Positions 17,507 through 25,273 of a DNA stretch of 64,000 nt are shown in pieces. Below the pieces are notes generated by a model that saw nothing but the letters and a program-made list of their open reading frames with translations, did not search any database and had not been told where the DNA came from. The stretch covers positions 372,001-436,000 of the forward strand of contig CBDHCD010000003.1 in assembly GCA_965260995.1 (NCBI GenBank), given 5' to 3'. Position numbers and translations under genes: made by a program. Source of the DNA: JBBROS01 sp965260995 (GTDB lineage: Bacteria > Pseudomonadota > Alphaproteobacteria > Acetobacterales > Acetobacteraceae). The first letter of the stretch is position 1. Every line of letters begins with the position of its first letter.

Positions 17507-18280
17507 TCAACCGGCCATCACGTCGCGCATGTCATACAGCCCGGGCGGGCGGCCATTCACCCATCCGGCGGCGCGCACCGCCCCCGTCGCGAACACCCGG
17601 CGGTCGAACGCGCGATGCGTCAGCGCGACGTGCTCGCTGGCCCCGGCGAACAGCAGCGTGTGCTCGCCCACCACCTGTCCACCCCGCATCGCGGCGAAGC
17701 CGATGGCGCCCAGCCGGCGCGGCCCGGTGTGCCCGTCCCGCCCGCTCTCGCTCACCGCCGCCAGCGACGCGCCTCGCCCGGCCGCCACTGCCCGTCCCAA
17801 CGCCACCGCCGTGCCGGAGGGCGCGTCGATCTTCTGCCGGTGGTGCATCTCGACGATTTCTGCGTCGTAGCTCTCGGCGGGCAACGCGCCCCCCATGCGC
17901 GATGCCAGTTCCAGCAGTAGGTTGATCCCCGGCGAGAAGTTCGCCGAATATACCACGGCGATCCGTTTGGCAGCCTGAGCCACCGCCTCATCTTGGTCCG
18001 CCGACAGCCCCGAGGTCCCCAACACCCAAGCCGTCCCCACCTCTGCCAAGGTGGCCGCGTGCGCCGGTGCGGCGGCCGCGGCGGTGAAGTCGATCACCAC
18101 ATCGCTCAGCCTCGCGAGCGTCGCCAGGTCCGTCAGGAGAGGCACGTCAGGCAAAGGCGCGTCCCCTGCCGCCCGAACCAGGCCGCCGGCCAAGCTATGC
18201 CCGGCGCTGATGACCTCCTCGGCCAGCAACCGGCCCATCCGTCCGTTGGCGCCGATGATCCCGATCCGCGTCAAAGGCAC
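17507..18280 (-). CDS. dapB: 4-hydroxy-tetrahydrodipicolinate reductase
   Basis: The product is 257 residues. An N-terminal Rossmann motif IGIIGANGRMGRLLAE is followed by VIDFTAAAAAPAHA and the catalytic EMHHRQKIDAPSGTAVALG segment (His-His and Lys). The C-terminus carries GQVVGEHTLLFAG. It reduces HTPA with NAD(P)H in the lysine/DAP pathway. It lies 225 bp downstream of glgP and 220 bp upstream of metK on the same strand. Confidence 0.97.
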   Translation of the reverse strand: MPLTRIGIIGANGRMGRLLAEEVISAGHSLAGGLVRAAGDAPLPDVPLLTDLATLARLSDVVIDFTAAAAAPAHAATLAEVGTAWVLGTSGLSADQDEAVAQAAKRIAVVYSANFSPGINLLLELASRMGGALPAESYDAEIVEMHHRQKIDAPSGTAVALGRAVAAGRGASLAAVSESGRDGHTGPRRLGAIGFAAMRGGQVVGEHTLLFAGASEHVALTHRAFDRRVFATGAVRAAGWVNGRPPGLYDMRDVMAG

Positions 18281-18388
18281 GTGGGTCGCAATCGCCGCGT
18301 AACGGCAAGGCGGATTCGCGTCTCAGAGGAAGGGTGGCGGCGCGACCGAGGCATTGGGGGGAACGCCATCAGGTCGCGCCGCGCACAT

Positions 18389-18424
18389 GCACTCGGGCCG
18401 AGCGGGGTGGGGTGGCCCGAATGC
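18389..18424. other. Imperfect inverted repeat between glgP and dapB
   Basis: GCACTCGGGCC and GGCCCGAATGC form an 11-bp arm pair with one mismatch around a 14-nt G-rich loop. It may be a terminator-like or processing hairpin after glgP. There is no T-tract. Confidence 0.3.
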
Positions 18425-18505
18425 GAAGACTATAATACAGACAACGCCGCTTAGTTCCATCCACTCTCGTCAACATTCTCGTGTGCTCGCGGCCAGGGTG
18501 CCCCG

Positions 18506-21007
18506 TCATACCCCGTACGGCGCTCGCCAGATGCTGTCCGCATACTCCCGAATGGCGCGGTCCGACGAGAACCAGCCGACACTCGCCGTATTGATGATGC
18601 TCGCCCGCCACCAGGCGGCCTGGTCCTGCCACAACCGGTCCACCGCGTCCTGCGCCGCGACGTAGCTGTCGAAGTCCACCGCCACCATGAACGGGTCGCG
18701 CTCGATCACCCCGTCCACTAAGTCGCGGTAGCGGTCGGGTTCCCCCGGCGAGAACACGCCCGCCCGGATCGCGTCCAGCGCCTGGTGCAGCGACGGGCTC
18801 GCCGCCACTGCGTCGTGCGCCGACAAGCCCCGCTTGCGCCGCCGCGCCACGGCATCGGCCGTCAAGCCGAAGATGAAGATGTTGTCCGCCCCGACATGAT
18901 CGCGGATCTCGACGTTGGCCCCGTCCAGCGTGCCGATCGTCAGGGCTCCGTTCAGCGCCAGCTTCATGTTGCCGGTGCCCGACGCCTCCATGCCCGCCGT
19001 CGAGATCTGCTCCGACAGGTCGGCCGCCGGGATGATGCGCTCCGCCAGGCTCACATTGTAGTTCGGCAGGAACACGATCTTGAGCCGCCCCGCCACCGCC
19101 GGGTCGTTGTTGATCACCTGCCCCACGTCGTGCGCCAAGCGGATCACCAGCTTCGCGGCGTGGTATCCCGGTGCCGCCTTGCCCGCCAGCAGCTTGACCC
19201 GCGGCACCCAATGCCGCGTCGGCTGCGCCCGGATCGCGTCGTACAGCCCGACTGCCTGCAACACGTTCAGCAACTGCCGCTTGTACTCGTGCATCCGCTT
19301 GACGTGCACGTCGAACATCGCCGCCGGGTCGACGACGACGCCCGTTTGCTCCTGCACGATCCGCGCCAGCATCTCCTTGGCCCGGCGGCGCTGCGCGGCG
19401 AACTCGGCCTGGAAGCCCGCGTCGTCCGCGTAGGGCAGCAGCTCCCGCAGCGCGTCGGCGTCATAGAGCACCCGTCGCCCGATCGTGTCGGTGATCAGCC
19501 GCGTCAGCCCCGGGTTGGCCCGGTGCAGCCAGCGCCGCACGGTGATGCCGTTGGTCTTGTTCTCGATCCGGCCCGGGTAGATGCCGTCCATGTCCTGGAA
19601 GATCGACTGCCGGATCAGCGTCGTGTGCAGCGCCGAGACCCCGTTGATCGCGTGGCTGCCCAGGAAGGCGAGGTGCCCCATCCGCACCCGCCGCCCGGCG
19701 TGCTCGTCAATGAGCGACGTCGCCGCCAGCAGCCGGTCGTCCGCCCCCGGCTTGCCGCGCACGTGCTCCAGGTGCCGCCCGTTCAGCAGGTAAATGATCT
19801 GCATGTGCCGCGGCAGCAGCCGCTCCATCAACGACACCGGCCAGGTTTCCAGGGCCTCCGGCAGCAGCGTGTGGTTGGTGTAGGCGAAGGTGCCGACGGT
19901 GATGCGCCACGCCTCCTCCCAAGCCATGCCGTACACGTCCATCAGCAGCCGCATCAGCTCGATCACCGCGATCGCCGGGTGGGTGTCGTTGAGCTGGATC
20001 GCCGCCTTGTCCGACAGGTTGCGCAAGGTGCCGAACTGGTCGAGGTGCCGCCGCAGCAGGTCTTGCAGCGACGCCGACGCGAAGAAGAACTCCTGACGCA
20101 GCCGCAACTCCTGCCCGGCGTCGCTGTCATCGCCCGGATACAGCACCCGCGACACCGCTTCCGTCCGCACCCGGTCCTGCAACGCCCCGACGTGGTCGCC
20201 GCGGTTGAACGCGTCGAGGTGCAGCGGCGTCGCCGCCCGCGCGGACCACAGCCGCAGCGTGTTGGCGTGGCCGTGCGCCGCCTCGTCCCCCGCCCTGCCG
20301 CCGATCACCGGCGTGTCGAACGCCACCGCCGACAGCATCTCCGCCGGCTGCCACGTGTAGCCGACCCGCCCGTCTGCCTCCTGCTGCACCGCGACCCCGC
20401 CGCCGAACCCGATCGGGTAGGCGACCTCGGGCCGCTCGAACTCCCACGGGTTGCCGAGCTGCAACCAGTCTTCCGGCAGCTCCTGCTGCACGCCGCCTTG
20501 GATCACCTGGCGGAACAGCCCGTGCTCGTAGCGGATGCCGTAACCATAGGCCGCCACGCCGATGGTCGCCATGCTTTCCATGAAGCACGCCGCGAGCCGC
20601 CCCAGCCCGCCGTTGCCCAGCGCCGCGTCCGGCTCCTGTTCCCGCAACTCGTCGAGGTCCACCCCTTCCTGCGCCAACGCGTCGCGCACTGCGTCCATCA
20701 CGCCGAGGTTGCCGAGCGCGTCGAACAGCAGCCGCCCGATCAGGAACTCGAGCGACAGGTAATACACCCGCTTCGCCCCGCTCTCGTAGGTGCGCCGCGT
20801 GCTGGCGAACCACTGGTCGACGATGTCGTCGCGCACCGCCAGCGCGGTGGCGAGGAACCAGTCGCGCGCGTTGGCCGCCGCCGCCGACTTGCCCACTTGG
20901 TAGGTGAGCTTGCCGACGATGCGGGCGCGCAACTCCGCCGCCCGCATCGCGTGGTCGGCGCGGGTTTCGCCGGGCGGCGCGGCGGGAGTTGAAGCGGGAA
21001 GATCCAT
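18506..21007 (-). CDS. glgP: Glycogen/alpha-glucan phosphorylase
   Basis: The product is 833 residues from ATG 21007. It has the GT35 fold with the PLP-lysine signature EASGTGNMKLALNGALTIG near residue 650. Upstream are GNGGLGRLAACFMES and the KRMHEYKRQLLN segment. It releases glucose-1-phosphate from alpha-glucan and so could feed nucleotide-sugar synthesis. No other glycogen gene is nearby. The reading frame extends 19 codons upstream, but that stretch overlaps the AI-2E permease 3' end, so the later ATG is preferred. Confidence 0.95.
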   Translation of the reverse strand: MDLPASTPAAPPGETRADHAMRAAELRARIVGKLTYQVGKSAAAANARDWFLATALAVRDDIVDQWFASTRRTYESGAKRVYYLSLEFLIGRLLFDALGNLGVMDAVRDALAQEGVDLDELREQEPDAALGNGGLGRLAACFMESMATIGVAAYGYGIRYEHGLFRQVIQGGVQQELPEDWLQLGNPWEFERPEVAYPIGFGGGVAVQQEADGRVGYTWQPAEMLSAVAFDTPVIGGRAGDEAAHGHANTLRLWSARAATPLHLDAFNRGDHVGALQDRVRTEAVSRVLYPGDDSDAGQELRLRQEFFFASASLQDLLRRHLDQFGTLRNLSDKAAIQLNDTHPAIAVIELMRLLMDVYGMAWEEAWRITVGTFAYTNHTLLPEALETWPVSLMERLLPRHMQIIYLLNGRHLEHVRGKPGADDRLLAATSLIDEHAGRRVRMGHLAFLGSHAINGVSALHTTLIRQSIFQDMDGIYPGRIENKTNGITVRRWLHRANPGLTRLITDTIGRRVLYDADALRELLPYADDAGFQAEFAAQRRRAKEMLARIVQEQTGVVVDPAAMFDVHVKRMHEYKRQLLNVLQAVGLYDAIRAQPTRHWVPRVKLLAGKAAPGYHAAKLVIRLAHDVGQVINNDPAVAGRLKIVFLPNYNVSLAERIIPAADLSEQISTAGMEASGTGNMKLALNGALTIGTLDGANVEIRDHVGADNIFIFGLTADAVARRRKRGLSAHDAVAASPSLHQALDAIRAGVFSPGEPDRYRDLVDGVIERDPFMVAVDFDSYVAAQDAVDRLWQDQAAWWRASIINTASVGWFSSDRAIREYADSIWRAPYGV

Positions 21008-21035
21008 GGGCACGGGTCCAACGAAAAGGAAACGA

Positions 21036-22196
21036 TCAGGCAATGGGAGTGGTTGTCGCACCACTCGCCCATTCCCGCCACAGGAGAATGAGCGCGGCCA
21101 TCACCGCCGGACCCACGAACAACCCGAGCAGGCCGAACGTCTCCACCCCGCCCAGGATGCCGAGCAGCACCCACAGGAACGGCAGCCGCGTCGCGCCGCC
21201 GATCAGCGCCGGCCGGATGAAATGGTCGGCGACGAAGATCACCACCGCGCCGAACGCCAGCACGATCCCCGCCGCCGCGGCGTGCCCGGCCGCCAGCACC
21301 AGCGCGCTGGCCAGCCCCAGCACCAGCCCCGCCCCGAGCGGCACCATCGCGCCCACCACCGTCGCCGCGCCCAGCAGCGCCGGATGCGGCGCGCCGGCCA
21401 CCGCGTAGCTGATGCCCAGCACGACGCCGACGCCGAGCCCGACCAGCACCAGCCCGTCCACCGTGCCGTGCACGGAGGCGACCATCTGCCGCCCCACCCG
21501 CTCCCCGTGCGGCCCGAACAGCCGCCGGCTGGCCGCCAGCATCTGCTCCGCCAGCGCCGGGCCGTCGCGGTAAAGAAAGAACAACGTCGCCAACGTGAAG
21601 CAGAACAGGATCGCCCGGTGCGCCAGCCCGGTCCCGAGCCGCTGCCCGGCATGCATCAGGTCGGCCCGCTCGACCCGCGCCAGCAAGGCGCGCGCCCCGT
21701 CCGGATCGGCCAGGTTGGCCTGCCACCACGCCGCCGCCTGCGCCTGTCCCACCGGCAAACGGCCGAGCGCCTCCGGCACCGGCACCCCGTGGGTGCGCAC
21801 CTCCGCGAGCCAAGCCCCGGCCCCGCGCGCCTCGTGCCCGAGCTGGATTGCCAGGAACGCGAGCGGCACGACGAACACGAGCGTCGTGCCGAGGGTGAAC
21901 AGGGCAGGCAACACGATCGCGTGCGTGCCCTCTGGCATCCGCCGCGCCGCCCGCCGGTACAGCGGCCAGGTGGCGATGGCCAACACCCCGGCCCACGCCA
22001 GCGCCCGCACGAAGCCCTGCAACACGTAAAGCCCGAGCAGCACCAATGCCACGCTGAGCGCGATGCGGGCGATCCGCTGCCGCTGCGCCCGCGCCCGCCC
22101 GGCTTCGGCCTCCCCCTCGGAACGCTGGCTGACCTGATCCATTCCGCCCTCGACGGTGCCGGGTCCCAGCTTGCCCTGCCCGCCCGGCGGAGTCAC
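21036..22196 (-). CDS. AI-2E family transporter (PerM/YdiK-like permease)
   Basis: The product is 386 residues. It has about eight transmembrane segments arranged as a pair near the N-terminus, a soluble loop (about 100-180) and a C-terminal block with the family motif FVADHFIRPALIGG and a PFLWVLLGILGGVETFGLLGLFVGP end. Family members have been linked to AI-2 export, Na+/H+ antiport or general efflux, so the substrate is unknown. The start is 22196 or ATG 22142 (MDQVSQ). It is divergent from the cupin gene by 47 bp. Confidence 0.85.
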   Translation of the reverse strand: MTPPGGQGKLGPGTVEGGMDQVSQRSEGEAEAGRARAQRQRIARIALSVALVLLGLYVLQGFVRALAWAGVLAIATWPLYRRAARRMPEGTHAIVLPALFTLGTTLVFVVPLAFLAIQLGHEARGAGAWLAEVRTHGVPVPEALGRLPVGQAQAAAWWQANLADPDGARALLARVERADLMHAGQRLGTGLAHRAILFCFTLATLFFLYRDGPALAEQMLAASRRLFGPHGERVGRQMVASVHGTVDGLVLVGLGVGVVLGISYAVAGAPHPALLGAATVVGAMVPLGAGLVLGLASALVLAAGHAAAAGIVLAFGAVVIFVADHFIRPALIGGATRLPFLWVLLGILGGVETFGLLGLFVGPAVMAALILLWREWASGATTTPIA

Positions 22197-22243
22197 GTTG
22201 CCCGGCCGCGGCGGCTCGGAACCCGCGGCCCAAGGAGCCCACG

Positions 22244-22702
22244 ATGCAAGAGACCGACTGGCGGACCAACGGCGTGCGGGTGATCCCGGCCGACAGCCTC
22301 GACGGCAACACGCCCCAGACCCCGGGCATGACCCGCGCCGCCGCCGTCAACCTCGCCCGGGTCGGCGCGCAGAAGATCTGGGCCGGCACCGTCCATATCC
22401 ACCCGGACGCGAAAACCGGCGCCCACCACCACGGCGCGCTGGAAAGCGTGATCTACGTCGTGCGCGGCCGGGCGCGGATGCGCTGGGGCGACGCGCTCGA
22501 GTTCGTCGCCGAGGCCGGGCCGGGCGACTTCATCTTCATCCCGCCCTTTGTCCCGCACCAGGAGATCAATGCCTCCGCGGACGAGGCGCTGGAATGCGTC
22601 GTGGTCCGCAGCGACAACGAGGCGGTGGTGGTGAACCTGGAGATCGACGCGGTGGAGCGGCCGGAGGGGGTGCGGTGGGTGGATGCGATTCACAACGGGT
22701 GA
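22244..22702 (+). CDS. Cupin-domain protein
   Basis: The product is 152 residues, a single small beta-barrel cupin. Motif 1 has HIHPDAKTGAHHHGALESV (metal-ligand His cluster) and motif 2 has GDFIFIPPFVPHQEIN. Such proteins bind a divalent metal and act as small enzymes or ligand sensors; no substrate can be read from the sequence. The gene is GC-rich and native in composition, but its last codons coincide with the left copy of the 10-bp repeat that bounds a low-GC insert. Confidence 0.85.
   Translation: MQETDWRTNGVRVIPADSLDGNTPQTPGMTRAAAVNLARVGAQKIWAGTVHIHPDAKTGAHHHGALESVIYVVRGRARMRWGDALEFVAEAGPGDFIFIPPFVPHQEINASADEALECVVVRSDNEAVVVNLEIDAVERPEGVRWVDAIHNG
22692..22701. repeat. Left 10-bp direct repeat (ACAACGGGTG) at edge of low-GC insert
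   Basis: It is identical to 25339-25348. It lies over the last codons of the cupin gene, exactly where composition drops from GC-rich to about 40-45% GC. Confidence 0.55.
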
Positions 22703-22765
22703 TGTTGATAAGTGACATTTAACTCTCTAGAATTCTCGCGGCTTGAACTGAAGACGGATCATTCC

Positions 22766-23329
22766 ATGAGTGTCGCTATTGATTTTAACCGGCCTGATCT
22801 CGGCGGCAATATGCAGCACGGAGACATCCATACCTGGGTCCCAAATTTGTGGCGCTATTTAATCGAACGTTTTGGAGTCAGTTCTGTTTTGGATGTTGGT
22901 TGCGGAGAAGGTCACGCAGTCAAGTTTTTCCACCGGCTTGGTTTATATGCGCATGGCATTGATGGTCTTTCTCAAAATATTCATCATTCGGTTATTCCTA
23001 TAGCGTTACATGACTTATTGATAGGTCCTTATATTTTTCCAGTTGATCTAGTCTGGAGTTGCGAAGTTGCTGAACATATTAGTCCTGAAAAGGTAGACTT
23101 TTACATTGATACCTTAGTAAATGGTAGAGTTGTCGCCATGACACATGCGTTGCCAGGTCAAACGGGCCACCATCATGTAAATTGCCAGCCTTGGGAGTAT
23201 TGGGTCGAGAAAATGGTTGTGCGAGGATATACCTTATGTGACGATAATGAGGATTTTCGGCGAATCTCTAGTAAAGAGGAAACTTGGAACTACTTTACAA
23301 AAAGCGGTCTTGTATTTCTTAGAAAGTAA
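22766..23329 (+). CDS. Class I SAM-dependent methyltransferase (low-GC)
   Basis: The product is 187 residues from ATG 22766; an in-frame GTG at 22712 would add 18 residues. Motif I VLDVGCGEG is at residues 41-49, and a motif-IV-like DLVWSCEVAEHI follows. The fold is Methyltransf_11/23-like. It probably methylates a sugar or nucleotide-sugar intermediate given its glycosyltransferase neighbours, but this is inferred from context only. Its composition is markedly AT-rich compared with the rest of the window. Confidence 0.75.
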   Translation: MSVAIDFNRPDLGGNMQHGDIHTWVPNLWRYLIERFGVSSVLDVGCGEGHAVKFFHRLGLYAHGIDGLSQNIHHSVIPIALHDLLIGPYIFPVDLVWSCEVAEHISPEKVDFYIDTLVNGRVVAMTHALPGQTGHHHVNCQPWEYWVEKMVVRGYTLCDDNEDFRRISSKEETWNYFTKSGLVFLRK

Positions 23330-23360
23330 AATTCGTCGAGAATATAGCATCACTGCCAAA

Positions 23361-24383
23361 TCAGCATTCTAGCGTGCAGCTAGTAAACGGGTCATGAACA
23401 AAGTCTAAGTTAGTGTTACGGATAAATCCTTGCTTGTAGTGCTTATACAAACCTGCTTTCCCAAAGTTGTTCAGAATGTCAAACCAGAGAAGCCAATGAT
23501 CGCCACCTTCGGCACGGCCCTCAGACTTGGCGAGAGATATGGCCTTTCCACCGTTGACAACTTTTTTGAGGAAATGCTTAAAACTGCGGACTTGAAACTC
23601 CCGATAATAAAATCCAAGAGAAAAGCCGCCATGATATTTAGGCGTACTTCCATCAACTCGGAATACTTTGTGATTTCCTCCTGAAACCTTCAATGAAAGA
23701 CTCGCGCGCATCGCGCACTTTGGCGGCGTGCAAAACAGCAGGTTGCGGATGGGCATTTCGATAAGTGGCGAAGTTTCTTCAACTTCATTGCCTACATCAG
23801 ATCGAAAGTGGTTTACCTTGGGGATTGTCAAAGCTTCAATGCTTGAAGGTAGGTCAGATAAGCTTTGAAAGCCGTTTGTAGCAACTAGGAACTCGTCAGC
23901 ATCAACCGGAAACACCCATTTAATGTCGGGCCAAATGGATAGTGCAAACCTTACCATACCAGTTGTTTTCAGGCTTTGAATATAGCTCACTAATGGATCA
24001 CTGATTAACACGATCTCGCATTCTTGGTGGACCTTCTGAAACTCAGATATTATGGCAAATGTGTTATCAGTTGACTTGTTATCAGAGATCACAAAACGCC
24101 TAATTCCGTTGAAAGCCAGCCAACTAAGATTAGACAATATAATATCTTCTTCGTCCTTTACTAGTAAAACTACAGCAACGTCTAGAGTGCTTGCTTTAGG
24201 TGACCCTGGAAATAGTAGCTGAGCATGTTTACCGTGCTTCACTACTTCATGCTGAATGGAACCTTCCCATGATAATGAATCGACCAATGGCAAACCGAAG
24301 ATGCAATCAGGCGTTCCATTCCAAATCGCGTCTTCAATTTTTGACAGTCGTGAGACACTCTCAGTTTGCATTTTACTATCCAT
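23361..24383 (-). CDS. Glycosyltransferase, GT2/GT92-like (low-GC)
   Basis: The product is 340 residues. It has a GT-A fold start (LDVAVVLLVKDEEDIILSN), DNKSTDNT at residues 101-108 and DADE at 161-164 as the metal-binding DxD. The arrangement resembles the glyco_tranf_2_4/GT92-type proteins that follow a KDE(x)D motif. Donor and acceptor are unknown. It is 9 bp downstream of another GT on the same strand. It lies in the AT-rich insert, and a surface-polysaccharide role is inferred. Confidence 0.75.
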   Translation of the reverse strand: MDSKMQTESVSRLSKIEDAIWNGTPDCIFGLPLVDSLSWEGSIQHEVVKHGKHAQLLFPGSPKASTLDVAVVLLVKDEEDIILSNLSWLAFNGIRRFVISDNKSTDNTFAIISEFQKVHQECEIVLISDPLVSYIQSLKTTGMVRFALSIWPDIKWVFPVDADEFLVATNGFQSLSDLPSSIEALTIPKVNHFRSDVGNEVEETSPLIEMPIRNLLFCTPPKCAMRASLSLKVSGGNHKVFRVDGSTPKYHGGFSLGFYYREFQVRSFKHFLKKVVNGGKAISLAKSEGRAEGGDHWLLWFDILNNFGKAGLYKHYKQGFIRNTNLDFVHDPFTSCTLEC

Positions 24384-24392
24384 TCAGCGTTG

Positions 24393-25214
24393 CTAAAGAT
24401 TTATCAGTTTTGCTTCAATGTCGTTTTTCCGAATATTTTCCCATTCATTGAGGTATTCGAAATATGCAGCAGGATGACTCTCATAAAGAGTCCGCCAAAC
24501 GTCTGGAACTGGAAAACTCGGCTCAGTGATCAGCCTCCTCACAGCCCAAGGCTTCGGGCCATGAAAATGCACAATACGGGCTTCTGGATTAGTTCCCCAA
24601 TAAGGCTTCCAATTCATTTCTGATGGTAAAAACTCGTACCGTTCTGCGTAATATTGCTGCAATGCGTCCTGATCATGTGCGCTAAATTGTTCAAAGCGGT
24701 TGACAATGTAGTGATAGAAGTTTGCAGTCTCTTTTCGCATCTCTTTAATGTTCATCACCATCACACCCGAATTGATCTCTGAGGTGTCGTCAGGATCAAA
24801 CTGAGGTGCGCACGCGAAGAATTGTGGGCGAAATCTCTCTATTTCAGGGTCAGCTTTGAAGAACACATCGCAGTCAGTGTAAAGAACAAAATCGTCATCT
24901 AATGGAAGTCTGGGTATCTCAGTTCTCAAATATGCACCTGCAATTATTGCCATATAGTTGTCGTTGGGCGGTAAACCAATGTCGTTCCATCGCTCAACAA
25001 TGTTACTTAGGTAACTAACTTGGTGGTAAATGACAGAGACTCCTAACCCTACCAGCTCGGCCGTAAACTCATTCGGCACACCGTCGTATAAAAAGTGAGG
25101 TTTCAATCCGGTGTTGGCCTTTGCAGAGACAACAGCAGTTCTTACTAAGTCTGTCCAGTCTTGCCCGGTTTGATTGAGGCTCGCGGCGCTCAGTGCGAAA
25201 AACCATTTAGTCAT
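24393..25214 (-). CDS. Putative glycosyltransferase, GT8-like nucleotide-sugar transferase fold (low-GC)
   Basis: The product is 273 residues. A DxD-type motif TDCD lies at residues 113-116 after a beta strand (DFVLYTDCDVFF). A following EINSGVMVMNI segment resembles the substrate loop of GT8-type enzymes, and HDQDALQQYY sits near residue 190. The family assignment is tentative, and neither donor nor acceptor can be assigned. It is adjacent to the other low-GC GT and is probably co-transcribed with it. Confidence 0.65.
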   Translation of the reverse strand: MTKWFFALSAASLNQTGQDWTDLVRTAVVSAKANTGLKPHFLYDGVPNEFTAELVGLGVSVIYHQVSYLSNIVERWNDIGLPPNDNYMAIIAGAYLRTEIPRLPLDDDFVLYTDCDVFFKADPEIERFRPQFFACAPQFDPDDTSEINSGVMVMNIKEMRKETANFYHYIVNRFEQFSAHDQDALQQYYAERYEFLPSEMNWKPYWGTNPEARIVHFHGPKPWAVRRLITEPSFPVPDVWRTLYESHPAAYFEYLNEWENIRKNDIEAKLINL

Positions 25215-25273
25215 AGTTAACCATTCCGGCTCTTCTGGAGCGCATCAAAGAATCTTCGACTGTTACAATCGAT

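Noticed and set aside
18785..22283. Long plus-strand open frames opposite glgP and the AI-2E permease
   Set aside because: Their composition is Arg/His/Gln-rich with no recognisable domain, and they lie wholly antisense to conserved genes.
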